Below, in pieces: positions 52,875 to 62,500 of a stretch of 64,000 nt of DNA. Origin of the DNA: Salinibacterium sp. (GTDB lineage: Bacteria; Actinomycetota; Actinomycetes; Actinomycetales; Microbacteriaceae); the NCBI GenBank assembly GCA_025351795.1, contig JANXVG010000074.1, forward strand, positions 45,825-109,824, read 5' to 3'. Every line of letters begins with the position of its first letter. The first letter of the stretch is position 1. The position numbers were made by a program, and so were the translations under genes. The notes beneath the pieces were generated by a model. That model was given only the letters and a program-made list of their open reading frames with translations, had not been told where the DNA came from and ran no database searches.

Positions 52875-54308
52875 GTGTCAACAGAGGTCTCAACGAAGAA
52901 GACGCTCGACGTCGAACTCAACGGCATCAACACGATCCACGAGGGCGAGCGAAAAGGAAAGCCACGTGACCTATTCTGGCCCTGGTTCGCATCTAACGTG
53001 TCGGTGCTCGGTGTAGCCTACGGGTCATTCCTGCTCGGTTTCGGGGTATCCTTCGCGCAGGCCACGATTATCGGGCTCATCGGTATCGTCGTCTCGTTCC
53101 TATTGGTCGGCTTTATTTCTCTTGCCGGTAAGCGCGGAAATGCGCCCACGATGACACTCAGCCGTGCGGCATTCGGTGTAAATGGCAACCGGCTTCCTTC
53201 TTTCATCTCGTGGATTCTCACGGTCGGCTGGGAAACGGTTCTCACGTCGCTCGCTGTGCTCGCCACAGCAACGGTCTTCGCGGAACTCGGATGGGGCGGT
53301 GGCACGCGCACCAAGATCGTTGCCCTCATCGTCGTGGTCGCCCTCATCATCGGCGCGGGGGTCATTGGCTTCGACCTGATCATCAAGATGCAGCAGTGGA
53401 TCACAATAATTACTGCTGTGCTCACGGTCGTCTACGTGATTTTGGTCGCACCGCAGATCAACTTTGCGACCGTAGCCGCGCTTCCCGCGGGAGCCCTACC
53501 CGCGGCAATCGGTGCTCTGGTCTTCATGATGACGGGCTTCGGCCTCGGCTGGGTCAATGCGGGTGCTGACTACTCGCGCTATCTGCCTCGAGCGGCCTCG
53601 AGCCGCGGCGTGATCGGCTGGACGACATTCGGCGCCTCGCTCGCCCCCGTCATTCTGTTGATCTTGGGCCTGCTGCTTGCCGGCTCATCCACGGATCTCA
53701 ATACGGCCATAGCGAGTGACCCGATTGGCGCGCTGACTAAGGTGCTGCCGGTGTGGTTCCTCATCCCATTCGCTCTCGTCGCGATTCTTGGTCTTGTCGG
53801 CGGTGCCGTACTCGATATCTACTCATCGGGACTCGCCCTGCTGAATGTCGGGCTCAAAGTGAAGCGACCGGTTGCTGCCGCTATCGACGGCGCACTCATG
53901 ATTCTCGGATCGATCTACGTCGTCTTTGTCGCCACCGACTTCATCGGGCCGTTTCAGGCTTTCCTCATCACCCTGGGTGTTCCGGTCGCGGCGTGGTGTG
54001 GGGTGTTCCTGGCTGACATGCTCCTGCGCAAGAAAGATTACGACGCGAACGACCTTCAGAGCGCGACCGGGCGTTACGGCAGCGTGCGCTGGCTCGCGGT
54101 GGGGCTTGTTGTGCTCGGCACGGCGATCGGTTGGGGTTTCGTCACCAACGGAACGCCCGGCTTCACCTGGGAAGGGTACCTTCTTGGCCCGCTCGCCACA
54201 GATTGGGCAAATGCCAACCTCGGCGTACTGTTTGCGCTCGTGATCGGCTTCGTCGGGTACCTGATCTTCGGCCGCGCGTCTGTACGCACGCAGGAAGCGC
54301 TCAAGTAG
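52875..54308 (+). CDS. NCS1-family permease (cytosine/nucleobase/nucleoside type)
   Basis: The 477-residue protein has twelve membrane helices after a hydrophilic N-terminus and a charged RKGKPRDLFWPWFASNVSVL loop typical of cytosine permease-type NCS1. GWVNAGADYSRYLPR and TLSRAAFGVNGNRLPSFISW are family blocks. It should import a purine, pyrimidine or nucleoside with Na+ or H+. GTG 52875 has AAAGGA upstream; a longer reading from 52833 lacks that. It leads a four-gene operon with cysteine hydrolase, ADP-ribosylglycohydrolase and PfkB kinase, suggesting uptake followed by breakdown. Confidence 0.9.
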   Translation: MSTEVSTKKTLDVELNGINTIHEGERKGKPRDLFWPWFASNVSVLGVAYGSFLLGFGVSFAQATIIGLIGIVVSFLLVGFISLAGKRGNAPTMTLSRAAFGVNGNRLPSFISWILTVGWETVLTSLAVLATATVFAELGWGGGTRTKIVALIVVVALIIGAGVIGFDLIIKMQQWITIITAVLTVVYVILVAPQINFATVAALPAGALPAAIGALVFMMTGFGLGWVNAGADYSRYLPRAASSRGVIGWTTFGASLAPVILLILGLLLAGSSTDLNTAIASDPIGALTKVLPVWFLIPFALVAILGLVGGAVLDIYSSGLALLNVGLKVKRPVAAAIDGALMILGSIYVVFVATDFIGPFQAFLITLGVPVAAWCGVFLADMLLRKKDYDANDLQSATGRYGSVRWLAVGLVVLGTAIGWGFVTNGTPGFTWEGYLLGPLATDWANANLGVLFALVIGFVGYLIFGRASVRTQEALK

Positions 54309-54310
54309 CC

Positions 54311-54862
54311 ATGACCCCCTCGGTTAGCCCCTGGCTCGTCGCCATCGATATGCAAAATATTTTCGGTGACGCGGCGAGCCAGTGGTTCACCCCGAAGTAT
54401 GCGCAGGCGTCTGCGGGTATTCAGCGGCTTCGGCCAGCCTTCGGCGACCGGCAGGTGTTCACGCGCTTCGTTGCACCCCCGGTTCCCACTGGCGCATGGG
54501 TGCCCTATTACGAGCAGTGGTCGTTCGCGCTCGTGCCGCACACCGATCCGCTCTATGCGTTGACGTCGGAGTTTGCGGATGCCGCCACCACCATCACGAG
54601 GCGCACTTTTGGAAAGTGGGACGCCGACTTTCATGCCGCGATCGGCGGCGCAGACGACATCGTGCTCACGGGAGTGTCGACCGACTGCTGTGTGATCTCG
54701 ACGGCACTCGGGGCAGCGGATGCCGGCATCCGGGTGCGCATCGTCGCCGACGCGTGCGCGGGCCTCAGCGATGCCGACCACCAGCGTGCCCTCGATGTGA
54801 TGGCGCTCTACGCTCCACTCATCGAGATAACCACGATCGACGAGGTGCTCGACTCACTGTGA
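54311..54862 (+). CDS. Isochorismatase-like cysteine hydrolase
   Basis: The 183-residue protein has the catalytic triad of isochorismatase/nicotinamidase hydrolases: Asp in LVAIDMQNIFGD, Lys in RRTFGKWDADF, and Cys in TGVSTDCCVISTALGA. Members cleave amides or ureido compounds, for example nicotinamide or carbamoyl intermediates of nucleobase breakdown. Start ATG 54311 is 2 bp after the permease stop. Substrate is unknown; operon context suggests a nucleoside- or nicotinamide-derived compound. Confidence 0.9.
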   Translation: MTPSVSPWLVAIDMQNIFGDAASQWFTPKYAQASAGIQRLRPAFGDRQVFTRFVAPPVPTGAWVPYYEQWSFALVPHTDPLYALTSEFADAATTITRRTFGKWDADFHAAIGGADDIVLTGVSTDCCVISTALGAADAGIRVRIVADACAGLSDADHQRALDVMALYAPLIEITTIDEVLDSL

Positions 54863-54944
54863 TCGCACCGTGATAGCAGTGCACCGAACGGTAACTGGGC
54901 CGTGACCGCGCCGTGACCGCGCCGCGCCGAACGGTGGCGGGGCC

Positions 54945-56021
54945 GTGACCGTGCTCAGCCGGGCGACCGCCGCACTCTATGGCCTCGCCATCGGCGATGC
55001 ACTCGGGATGCCGACGCAAATGATGTCGCGCGCCGCGGTTGCCGCCCAGTTCGGTGCTATCACCACCTTCCAGCCCGCGGCCGCTGACCACCCGATCGCC
55101 GGGGGGATGGCCGCCGGTTCGATCACCGATGACACCGAGCAGGCAGTGCTGCTCGGCCGACACATCGTTGCGCACGGCGGGCGCGGTGCCTACGGTGCTG
55201 ACCGCACTCACGGCACTCACGTTGCGCATGGCGCCCACGGCGCTTTCATTGCAGATCTTGCCAGTGGCGCTTTTGTGGCAAATCTCACCCGCGGCGCTTT
55301 TGTTGATGCTGCCGCGTTTGCCGCCGAACTGGTGCGGTGGGAAGAAGACATGCGTGCCCGCGGCTCCCTCGACCTACTTGGGCCGTCGACGAAAACTGCT
55401 ATCGAGGCCGTGCTCGCGGGAACCCCAGTGCACCAAGCCGGTCGTTACGGAACGACTAACGGGGCAGCCATGCGGGTCACGCCGGTGGGTATCGCGGTGC
55501 CATGCGGCTCACTCCCGACTTTCGTGGATCGCGTCGAAGAAGCTTCTCGCGTTACCCACAACACCGGTGTCGCGATTGCGGGCGCCGCAGCCGTTGCTGC
55601 TGCAGTAAGCGCCGGAATCGCCGGGGCGACGGTGGCAGAAGCGATCGATGTCGCAATCGCGGCCGCCGTCATTGGTCGCGATCGTGGCTACTGGGTGGCC
55701 GCTGCCGACATTGCGAGCCGGATCGAGTGGGCTATCACCCTCAGCAGCGAGACGGCGATCTACGAACTCGTGGGAACGAGCCTGGCCTCACAGGAGTCCG
55801 TGCCTGCGGCATTCGGACTGCTCGCCCTGCATGACGATCCGTGGCGCGCGGTGTGTGCTGCGGCATCCCTCGGCGGGGACAGCGACACGATTGCGGCCAT
55901 GGTCGGTGCGATCGCGGGGGCGTGTGGGGCCGAGTTTCCGAGCAACGCGATCGCGACCGTGCGCACGGTGAACCACCTCGACCTCGCGCCCTTGGCCGCC
56001 GAGCTGCTCGCCCTGCGATGA
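54945..56021 (+). CDS. ADP-ribosylglycohydrolase-family protein (YegU-like)
   Basis: The 358-residue protein keeps the di-Mg site of the ADP-ribosylglycohydrolase fold: GLAIGDALGMPTQ at the N-terminus, ITDDTEQAVLLG (DDT) and SLGGDSDTIAAMVGAIAGA (GDSDT). It would cleave an N- or O-glycosidic bond in a ribosyl or ADP-ribosyl compound. An insertion of about 45 residues (around 85-128, GADRTHGTHVAHGAHG, SGAFVANLTRGAFVDA) is repetitive and looks recently expanded. It overlaps the PfkB gene by 4 bp. E. coli yegU is the family parallel. Confidence 0.88.
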   Translation: MTVLSRATAALYGLAIGDALGMPTQMMSRAAVAAQFGAITTFQPAAADHPIAGGMAAGSITDDTEQAVLLGRHIVAHGGRGAYGADRTHGTHVAHGAHGAFIADLASGAFVANLTRGAFVDAAAFAAELVRWEEDMRARGSLDLLGPSTKTAIEAVLAGTPVHQAGRYGTTNGAAMRVTPVGIAVPCGSLPTFVDRVEEASRVTHNTGVAIAGAAAVAAAVSAGIAGATVAEAIDVAIAAAVIGRDRGYWVAAADIASRIEWAITLSSETAIYELVGTSLASQESVPAAFGLLALHDDPWRAVCAAASLGGDSDTIAAMVGAIAGACGAEFPSNAIATVRTVNHLDLAPLAAELLALR

Positions 56022-57019
56022 TGATCGCGCGGCTCGTCAGTCTCGGCAATGTCGTGATCGACATCGTGATGCGTATCGAGGCGCTTCCCGAGCGGGGCTC
56101 TGATGTGATCGCCGACTCAGCATCGATCACCCCCGGCGGTGCGTTCACTGTGATGGTCGCGGCATGCCGGCAGGGGCTGGCCACTGTGTACGGCGGAGCG
56201 CATGGCACCGGACCGTTCGGCGAACTGGCCCGCGTCGCGCTCGCCCGCGAGGCGATCGGGGTGGCACTCTCCCCCGTGGCGGCGTTCGACACCGGCTTCG
56301 ACGTGGCGATGGTCGACGCGACCGGTGAGCGCACCTTCGTGACCTCGGTCGGCGCGGAGGGGCAGCTCGCACTGGGCGCCTTGGTGCCGGGGGGCTTGGC
56401 GCGGGCTGATCTGGGGCCCGCCGGTTGTGCTGCAGGTGGATTTGCTTTGGCTGTATCGGTGCCGGCCGACTTCAGGCTGGCCGCGACCGACGCCGTGCAC
56501 GTCTCTGGCTACGGCCTGCTGCACCCGGTGAACCGCGATGCACTCGTCGAACTGCTGCCCGTCATGCCAGGCACCGTGTTCTACGACCCGGGGCCGCTCG
56601 GGCACTCACTCGCCGAATCGATTCTCGCCATTGTTCTCGCGCGCACCGACTGGTGGAGCGGCAACGCCCGCGAAGCGACTCTAGCCACCGGCATCGATGA
56701 CCCGGTGTTGGCCGCCGCGGCGATCGCGTCGCACACTCGAACGGGCGCGATCGTGCGGCTGGGCGTTTCGGGGTGCGCGCTGGCCACTCGAGGCACTGCG
56801 CCGGTACTCATTCCGGGCTTTACTGTCGATGCCGTCGACCTGAACGGCGCGGGTGACGCGCACGTCGGCGCGTTCATCGCTGGACTCGCATCGGGCCTGT
56901 CGTCAGCGGATGCCGCCCGCCGAGCCAATGCCGTCGCCGCCATCGCCGTCACGCGCCACGGTCCGGCGGATGCGCCCACCGCTGCGGAGACGGACGAGTT
57001 TCTGCAGCGAGTGGGTTAG
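56018..57019 (+). CDS. PfkB-family carbohydrate/nucleoside kinase
   Basis: The 333-residue protein is a ribokinase-like kinase: ITPGGAFTVMVAACRQG carries the Gly-Gly substrate region, GTGPFGELARVAL the start of PfkB motif 1, and VDLNGAGDAHVGAFIAGLA the PfkB motif 2 with the catalytic base Asp in GAGD. ATP is the donor; the substrate is a sugar or nucleoside. Two ATGs (56018, 56021) are in tandem; the first overlaps the preceding stop by 4 bp. It ends the operon, and in E. coli the analogous YegV is the PfkB partner of YegU. Confidence 0.9.
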   Translation: MMIARLVSLGNVVIDIVMRIEALPERGSDVIADSASITPGGAFTVMVAACRQGLATVYGGAHGTGPFGELARVALAREAIGVALSPVAAFDTGFDVAMVDATGERTFVTSVGAEGQLALGALVPGGLARADLGPAGCAAGGFALAVSVPADFRLAATDAVHVSGYGLLHPVNRDALVELLPVMPGTVFYDPGPLGHSLAESILAIVLARTDWWSGNAREATLATGIDDPVLAAAAIASHTRTGAIVRLGVSGCALATRGTAPVLIPGFTVDAVDLNGAGDAHVGAFIAGLASGLSSADAARRANAVAAIAVTRHGPADAPTAAETDEFLQRVG

Positions 57020-57096
57020 TCGGGTGTGAGCTGATTCGGCAGCGCGCGCCGCGCACGCGGCAGCCGTTCCCGCGTCGAAAGCGCAATTTAGCAGGG

Positions 57097-57486
57097 TTAG
57101 GGGATGTTCTCACTGCGATGATCTGCACTCTCGACGAGGTCATCCCGACCGTTCGCCGTTCGCCGCGCAACCAACATCCGCTCCCGCATCGCCAAAAATA
57201 GCGGGAAGGTGAAGGCGAACGCCGTGAGCCCCGCTAGCACGACGTAGAGCCAGGCACGCTTCATCCCGAGTCTGCGACCTTCGACGATGATCAGGATGCT
57301 GCCAGTGACTGCGGTCACCAGAAGGTCGACGGTGAGTGACGAGACTGACGGTCCGCTGTGCACCCAATCGCCCACGAAGTCGCGCATCTGCACGATGGCG
57401 ATTGCGTTGAAGGTCCAGGTGCCGATGAGTCCGGCGATGGCGAGCACGAGCCAGGTGATTGCGAGCGGGTTCCAGTTTTTGGTCAT
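57097..57486 (-). CDS. DUF2834 membrane protein
   Basis: The 129-residue protein has three hydrophobic segments (about residues 10-30, 48-68 and 79-98) and a basic C-terminus (RERMLVARRTANGRDD). It fits the DUF2834 family, whose role is unknown. It starts with MTKNWNPLAITWLVLAIAG, a membrane anchor. It is isolated between convergent and same-strand neighbours, so no context hint exists. Confidence 0.75.
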   Translation of the reverse strand: MTKNWNPLAITWLVLAIAGLIGTWTFNAIAIVQMRDFVGDWVHSGPSVSSLTVDLLVTAVTGSILIIVEGRRLGMKRAWLYVVLAGLTAFAFTFPLFLAMRERMLVARRTANGRDDLVESADHRSENIP

Positions 57487-57585
57487 ATTTCTATTGTGGA
57501 CGCCACGACCGGTGCCGCAGAATCTAGCGAACCGGCCCGCGGCGTGTGCGAACCGGCCGGCTGCGTGAGCCGAACCGACCGTGTC

Positions 57586-59073
57586 TCACGCCGCCGTGTC
57601 AAGCAGTTCTCGCACTGCTGCGCTTTTGGTGGGTAGGAGTATCGGCGACTGGTTGGGGTCGATGTCGGCCGGGGGGATCAGGATGAAATCGGCTCCCGTT
57701 CGCTCGATCTCCCAATGGTTGTTGTGGCAGAGCAAATGGTGATGTCGGCAAAGCAATATTCCTGTGGCGACGCTTGTCGCACCGAGATCTCGTACCCAGT
57801 GTTTGGTGTGGTGAGCCTCCGACCAGGAGGGCGGCCGGTCACAACCGGGAAACCTGCACCCGCCGTCGCGAATCGCGAGCGCCGCACGTTGTTTGCGGTT
57901 GTAGAGGCGCTGTTCGCGGCCCACGTCGAGTGCTTGGCCGCTGTCATCGAACAGGATCGGTTCGAGTGTCGACTCGCACAGCGCTCGTTCGATGGTTTCG
58001 ATGCTGACCGGATCTGTCTGACCTTCGATGTGGCCGTGGGAAGAGCGCTGCGGCGGGCGATTAGAGGGCTGCTCGGCAGCCGCGCCCGACCCGACGCTTC
58101 GCTTCTCGATCGCGGTGTTCAGTACGAGCAGATGTACGACTGGCGCACCCGATCCCAATAGCTGAGACGAGTCCGCTGCCGCTCCCTGACGCAGCAACTC
58201 CACGAACACGTCAGATGCCAGTTGTGGCGTGGTACGCGAATCTTCGGTGATTCGCTTGGCGCGCTCGTAGTCGGCACTGCCAGCGTCGACGAATCGTGGC
58301 CCGCCCCGCCGTGGTGACGTTGCGCGATCCCAGAGGTTTGAGGCGATTGCCGCGGTCTCGGGATCCATCAGCCAGCTCAGGCGACTCATGCCGTCGGGAA
58401 GGCGCGTGAAGGTGAGACTGCGGGCATTTCGACGTTCTGTCTCGCGGTCGGCGATGCCCTCCTCATCCAATTGGTTGCGAAGCTCGCGGGCCCGACGGAA
58501 GAGTCGGTCGGCATCGAGGGTCAGCGATTCCACACATAACTGCTCGATCGCCGCAATGAGAGCATGCTCTGACACCCCGGCGCTCGGCTCACCGAGCCCA
58601 GCGCGAATGGAGTCGGCCGCGGCAACCGACAGCGTGCCTTCCGTCAGCGTTCGCCCGAGAGCACGCAGCCATGGGCGTTCCCCGCCGAAAAGCCCGTTAG
58701 AGAGTTCGCCGGTGGCGGGATCCGACGCACCCGCAATATCCGCAGCGTCGTGCACCAGAGTGCCGATGCGCACGGATGCCGCGGCATCCCGCCCCGAGGC
58801 CCCGGTGGTGACCCGCACGAGCTCGATGGCGGTGCGATGACCGCTGCGCTGAGCGAGGCCGTTGCTGCCGAGCGATGTCGCGGACCGCCGGGCAATCTCA
58901 CCGGCGATAACCGCGGCAGTCGCACCGATCAGGCGTTGCACCCCGGCCGAGCGTCGCGCGACCTCAAGAAGCGCATCATCAGTGAGTGCTCGGTAGGAGG
59001 AGACATCCCGCGACAGTCCCTCGACGGCGGCAATTGCCGCCGCGTGCTGCGAGAGAAGGTCGGTGATGGTCAT
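57586..59073 (-). CDS. DUF222 / HNH endonuclease (13E12 repeat family)
   Basis: The 495-residue protein has the actinobacterial DUF222 domain (residues about 25-330), variable linker, and a C-terminal HNH nuclease: RDGGCRFPGCDRPPSWSEAHH with the Cys pair and His, then LLCRHHHLLCHNNHWEIE. DUF222-HNH genes occur in repeated copies in actinobacteria and are often LexA-controlled. ATG 59073 has GGTGGAG in front; GTG 59088 would extend it by five. The LexA-type box lies 19 bp upstream of the start. Role is probably linked to DNA damage or mobile elements, unproven. Confidence 0.9.
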   Translation of the reverse strand: MTITDLLSQHAAAIAAVEGLSRDVSSYRALTDDALLEVARRSAGVQRLIGATAAVIAGEIARRSATSLGSNGLAQRSGHRTAIELVRVTTGASGRDAAASVRIGTLVHDAADIAGASDPATGELSNGLFGGERPWLRALGRTLTEGTLSVAAADSIRAGLGEPSAGVSEHALIAAIEQLCVESLTLDADRLFRRARELRNQLDEEGIADRETERRNARSLTFTRLPDGMSRLSWLMDPETAAIASNLWDRATSPRRGGPRFVDAGSADYERAKRITEDSRTTPQLASDVFVELLRQGAAADSSQLLGSGAPVVHLLVLNTAIEKRSVGSGAAAEQPSNRPPQRSSHGHIEGQTDPVSIETIERALCESTLEPILFDDSGQALDVGREQRLYNRKQRAALAIRDGGCRFPGCDRPPSWSEAHHTKHWVRDLGATSVATGILLCRHHHLLCHNNHWEIERTGADFILIPPADIDPNQSPILLPTKSAAVRELLDTAA

Positions 59074-59091
59074 GAGCCAATTCTCCACCTT

Positions 59092-59105
59092 CGAACATAT
59101 GTTCT
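59092..59105. promoter_or_regulatory. LexA (SOS) box
   Basis: CGAACATATGTTCT matches the Gram-positive SOS box CGAACATATGTTCG at 13 of 14 positions and contains the perfect palindrome GAACATATGTTC. It lies between the DUF222-HNH gene (minus) and the glutaredoxin gene (plus); DUF222-family genes are known LexA targets in mycobacteria. Confidence 0.8.
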
Positions 59106-59206
59106 AATAGAGCGCATGCCGAATCTGTTGAAAGCTCGTCTGGGGGAAGCCTGGGGAGGAGTAGTTCGGCGGGAATTTTGAACGACCGACGAAAGTTGCT
59201 GGCTAC

Positions 59207-59455
59207 ATGACAAACAACATCACGATGTACGGTGCGGAATGGTGCGGTGACTGTCGCCGCGCGAAACGAGTGCTCGACGAATTGGGCGTCAGTTGGGACT
59301 ACGTTGACCTCGAAACGGATCTCACCGCCGCCGACCGGGCGCACGCGATCAGCGGTCGCACCAACATTCCGGTGATCGTCTTTGCCGACGGTAGTCACCT
59401 CGTTGAGCCGACTGACGACGAGCTACGCCAGAAGGTGACCGCGCTCACGGGTTGA
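59207..59455 (+). CDS. Mycoredoxin/glutaredoxin-like protein
   Basis: The 82-residue thioredoxin-fold protein has the redox motif WCGDCRR near residue 13, the cis-Pro block TNIPVIVF and the C-terminal HLVEPTDDELRQKV, like mycoredoxin 1, which reduces mycothiol disulfides. Asp replaces the Tyr often seen in the CxxC. It fits with the mycothiol ligase gene at 43-44 kb. Start ATG 59207 is 102 bp from the LexA-type box; control by it is possible but the box is far. Confidence 0.88.
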   Translation: MTNNITMYGAEWCGDCRRAKRVLDELGVSWDYVDLETDLTAADRAHAISGRTNIPVIVFADGSHLVEPTDDELRQKVTALTG

Positions 59456-59511
59456 GCGCCGCAGCGCCAACAGCCTGCAAGCGCCGCAGACTCACCAGCC
59501 CATCGTGATGC

Positions 59512-62500
59512 CTACGCGTTGCCACCCGCCACGAGAGTGATGAACGCGCTGAGTTCCGCGACCCCCGCAGGCGTTGCCGGGAGGTACTGGACGAGCTGTG
59601 GTGAATAGACCAGGTAGGCGGCCCACTTCGCGCGGGAGATCGCGACGTTGAGACGGTTGCGCATGAGTAGGAATGACATTCCGCGCGGCGAGTCCGCGGC
59701 CGAAGACGCGGCAAGCGACACGATCGCCACGGCCGCCTCCTGGCCCTGAAATTTGTCTACGGTGCCGACCCGCACATCGCCGTATCCGGCAGACAACAGG
59801 GCTTCCCTGAGTCGTTGCACTTGAGCGTTGTACGGCGAGACGACGATGACATCCGCCTGACCTAAAGGTTGCGAAACTCGATCGTCACTCGGGTCGCTCC
59901 ACGAGAGTCCAAGCATGTGGTGAACGATCTCGACGACCCGACCGGCTTCTTCGGCAGACTCGACCGTGTTGCCAGCGTGTTCGACGGGCACAGCGTGCAG
60001 CCCTGGCTCAACGCCCTCGAGGCTACGCAGCGACGATGATGGATGTGCGTGCAGCGCGCCCTCGTATGACAACTGCGAAACAGGCATCGTCACCGCAGGA
60101 TGCATTCGCCGACTCGCCGGCAGAAAGTACCCGAGCTCGGGCGGAAGCACATCGTGACTTGCGCTGATCCACCCGAGGGCGGAGCCGTCGATGGGTTCCG
60201 GATGCACGCCCTGACTCACCTGGGGCAACTGCTGAGGATCACCGAGCAGGAGCAGGTTGCGCGCGGCGACACTGGCCGCAATGGTCGCGGCCAGTGAGAA
60301 CTGGCCCGCTTCGTCGATCACGAGCAGGTCGAGGGACCGTCGAGCAACCCGACCCGGGTGTGAGAAGTCCCAGGCGGTGCCGCCGACGACAAAGCCGGTG
60401 CTCGCATTCTCGGCAGCAAAGAGTGAGTGGCCGTCTGCGGGCAGTGCGGTGAACTGGCTCGCCGCATCGTTGTCTTTCGGCACCTTGCCTACCAGAGCTC
60501 TGGACAACCCGGCATTCACGATGGCCCGCAGCAGGTTTTCGACTACTGCGTGCGATTGGGCAACCACGCCGATTTTCCAGCGATGCCTCGTGACGAGTTC
60601 GACAATGACATGAGCACCGAGGTAGGTTTTGCCGGTGCCGGGCGGCCCCTGCACCGCGAGGTACGACGAATCGAGGTCGAGCAGGCTCGACGTAACAGCG
60701 GTGCTCAGCTCCTCCCCCACAACTCGCGCGAGCGTGCCCGACCCAATACCCGACCGAGTGCGCGGCGGCGTGCGACGCAGGATGTCGACCGCCGAGTCAA
60801 CGGGCCAGCCCGGCGACGCATCGACGATTGCCCGTGCCCACTCCTCGATGGCCGACTTTTGCTGGCCTGCCGAGGGCGGCGGGGCGGGGGTGAGGGCCAC
60901 CGGAACATGCGAATACTGCGACCGGTCTTTGCTCAGGATTTCTTCGATGAGGATGCTGCACTCATCGACCTCGAGCACGCTGACCGGTTGAGAAAGGCGA
61001 GCGCCCGGGTCACCACCGGTGACAACGAACGGACCCGGCTGGTCGTACAGAATGTAGGGTCGCGCCTGCGCTCCCGCCGAAACGCTGGAGCCGGGCGCCC
61101 AGGCTCCGCGCAGTCGCAGGTGCCGCCGATCGCTGCGCTGTTTGCCTTCGCGGAACCAGTCGCGTTCGACGGTGGCGTGCTCCACGACCAGCACGTCGCG
61201 GATTTCCGCCCAATCCTCGATCGGTTGCAGGAGTCGGGAGAAGTGTGCCCACCAAAAGGTTTTCTGCTCGCGACGGTGGTAATCGATTGCGGCCGCGGCG
61301 AAGGCGGCAGCGATCTGGTCGGCCGAGCGTTCCGGGTCGAGCGGATTGCCCGCCAGCGCGCTCAGGGCATCGTGCAGCGGCGAGGGTTGAAGGTCGACCG
61401 CATCCGGAGCGTCGGGCGCGATGCCGGGCTCGATCCCGTTGGACGGGGCGATCCCGAGCATCCAATCGCGCAAGCGCAGCGTAGACACACAGTCATAGCG
61501 GTTATAGTCGGCAATCTGATCGAGCTTGTGTTGCCTGGCGACCGGGTCTCCGGCGGCGCCAAGGGTCATCGCATCCGCGTATTCGGTGATCGAGTCAGCG
61601 GCGTTTGTGACGTCGCTTTCGCGCAACTCGCCGCCCATGTACAACGGCTCGAGTTTCTTGATTGAGTAGGAACGCGAGCCCACCCGCATGGCCTTCCGCA
61701 CGATCGGATACAGGTCGACGAGCACGTGCTCGCGCAGCAGTTGGTCGACTTCGTCTTCGCCAATGCCGTGTCGCGCGGCAATGCTCGTGAGATGAGCGCG
61801 CTCATACGAGGCGTAGTGGTAAATGTGCAGGTTGGGGTTCTGCCGCCGGCGCACTGCAACGTCATCGAGAAAGTCGCGCAGCGCCTGTTTTTCTTCAGGG
61901 AAGTCGTGCGCCCAGTACGCGGTGAACGCGCCGTCGCGATCCACCATTCCGAACAGGTAGTCGAGTCCCCAGCGCGTTGCATCGCCCTCGGTGTACAGCG
62001 GGTCACCCTCGAAGTCGAAAAAGATATCCCCGTCGTCGGGGGCGGGGATGGTGGACAGCGCGGCCGCGTCGATCACCTCGAAGGGCGGAACCGGGTGCGC
62101 GACATCGCCGACCGCTGCCGTCAGCTGCAACCGAGCCTGTTGCCGCAGTGCGCGCAGCGCCGCGTCGCCGATGCCGTGGACCGGCCCGCTGGATGCCGCG
62201 AACTCGTCGATGGTGCGGATGTCAGCATCCGCCAATCTGCTGCGTTGCGTCACGCGCATGCCGGCAACAATCAGCACATCTCGCGTCGTTTCGATCTCGG
62301 CTGCGCACACGTCGCAGTGGCCGCAGGCGGTGTATCGCCCGTCGTTCCACGCGACAACGTCGGTGTCGTCACGTCGTTCGCGGATGATCTGATGCAGTCG
62401 TTCGCGCCGCTGGCGATAGACGGGGGTGATGTCGCGCAGCCGATGCTCGCTCACGGTTGCGTCGCCGAGCAGCAGTTGCACGCTGTCTGCGGTGGGCACT

